Shown in pieces: positions 63,903 to 64,000 of a stretch of DNA of 64,000 nt. Source of the stretch: Capricornis sumatraensis (lineage: Eukaryota > Chordata > Mammalia > Artiodactyla > Bovidae); the NCBI RefSeq assembly GCF_032405125.1, contig NC_091082.1, positions 53,089,501 to 53,153,500 on the forward strand, read 5' to 3'. The translations under genes were made by a program, and so were the position numbers. Every line of letters starts with the position of its first letter. The stretch's first letter is position 1. The notes beneath the pieces are model-generated. The model was not told the origin of the DNA. It searched no databases and saw only the letters and a list, made by a program, of their open reading frames with translations.

Positions 63903-64000
63903 GGAGAGCAGATATTTCTTTCCTAGAATTCTGAGCAAACCTTGTGAGACTAGCCCAGTAGGTGCTGAGCGGCAGAGGCTGGCAGGGTGTCTGCGAGCTG

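Larger units (their letters stand above)
15378..64000 (-). other. CAMTA1: CAMTA1 intron upstream of the CG-1 exon (partial)
   Basis: At least 48.6 kb with no recognisable further CAMTA1 exon. I looked by eye on the minus strand for the preceding coding segment (the Cys-Tyr-Trp-Leu-Leu-Gln end of the earlier CG-1 exon) and did not see it. Very long introns are known for CAMTA1 in mammals. The content is repeats plus unique sequence, itemised separately. Confidence 0.8.

Noticed and set aside
1..64000. Bacterial-type features such as operons, ribosome binding sites, insertion sequences, attachment sites or defence systems
   Set aside because: The window is vertebrate nuclear intron; no such features are present.

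Overview
This is ruminant nuclear DNA, almost all of it intron. The window holds Bov-tA/Bov-A2 SINEs, 3' fragments of the RTE-type LINE BovB and CHR-2-like tRNA-Glu SINEs (a Cetartiodactyla family). It also holds older mammalian repeats: MIR, L2, MER20, MaLR-like LTRs and CR1/L3 traces. BovB together with Bov-tA points to a pecoran ruminant (cattle, sheep, goat and relatives). I cannot tell the species from sequence alone.

One protein-coding exon is clear. Positions 15377 down to 15224 on the minus strand form a 154-nt internal exon encoding 51 residues (NPDIVLVHYLNVP ... EELIGQLKPM plus one base). It has an AG acceptor and a GTGAGT donor. The peptide is the C-terminal part of the CG-1 DNA-binding domain of CAMTA1, calmodulin-binding transcription activator 1. 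CAMTA1 is therefore transcribed right to left here. 15378-64000 is part of the intron before this exon and 1-15223 is part of the intron after it. I found no second CAMTA1 exon by eye, no other protein-coding gene and no RNA gene.

Layout. 1-4 kb: mostly unique intron with a BovB fragment. 4.2-5.6 kb: an L1 3' end bounded by an 11-bp target-site duplication and broken by five ruminant elements. 6.3-6.9 kb: probable solo retroviral LTR. 7.6-8.0 kb: a perfect 14-bp CTCF consensus and a leucine-rich open segment. 8.2-9.3 kb: a coding-looking but non-coding minisatellite. 15.2-15.4 kb: the exon. 16-17 kb: CHR-2 fragments and a poly(A)-only insertion. 19.8-20.8 kb: a second L1 with a target-site duplication. 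23.3-23.6 kb: 145-bp tandem duplication. 26.6 kb: CR1/L3 reverse-transcriptase fossil. 33.4-35.1 kb: L1 inside L2, then a 0.9-kb CA-rich array. 36-45 kb: SINEs, MIRs and AT-rich unique blocks that look like conserved non-coding elements. 47-50 kb: poly-C tract, a dispersed duplicate pair and a 485-bp alternating purine/pyrimidine tract. 51-64 kb: CCAT array, the longest BovB copy, several CHR-2 copies, and further AT-rich candidate enhancers at 58.6-58.9 and 61.4-61.8 kb.

I see no undescribed multi-gene system. The points most worth checking are regulatory (CTCF site, candidate conserved blocks), repeat biology (nested and poly(A)-only insertions, higher-order arrays, duplicate pair) and the small open segment near 8 kb. 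Repeat family names come from recognition of consensus-like sequence, not a database search. Repeat boundaries are accurate to roughly 5-30 bases unless a target-site duplication is given.
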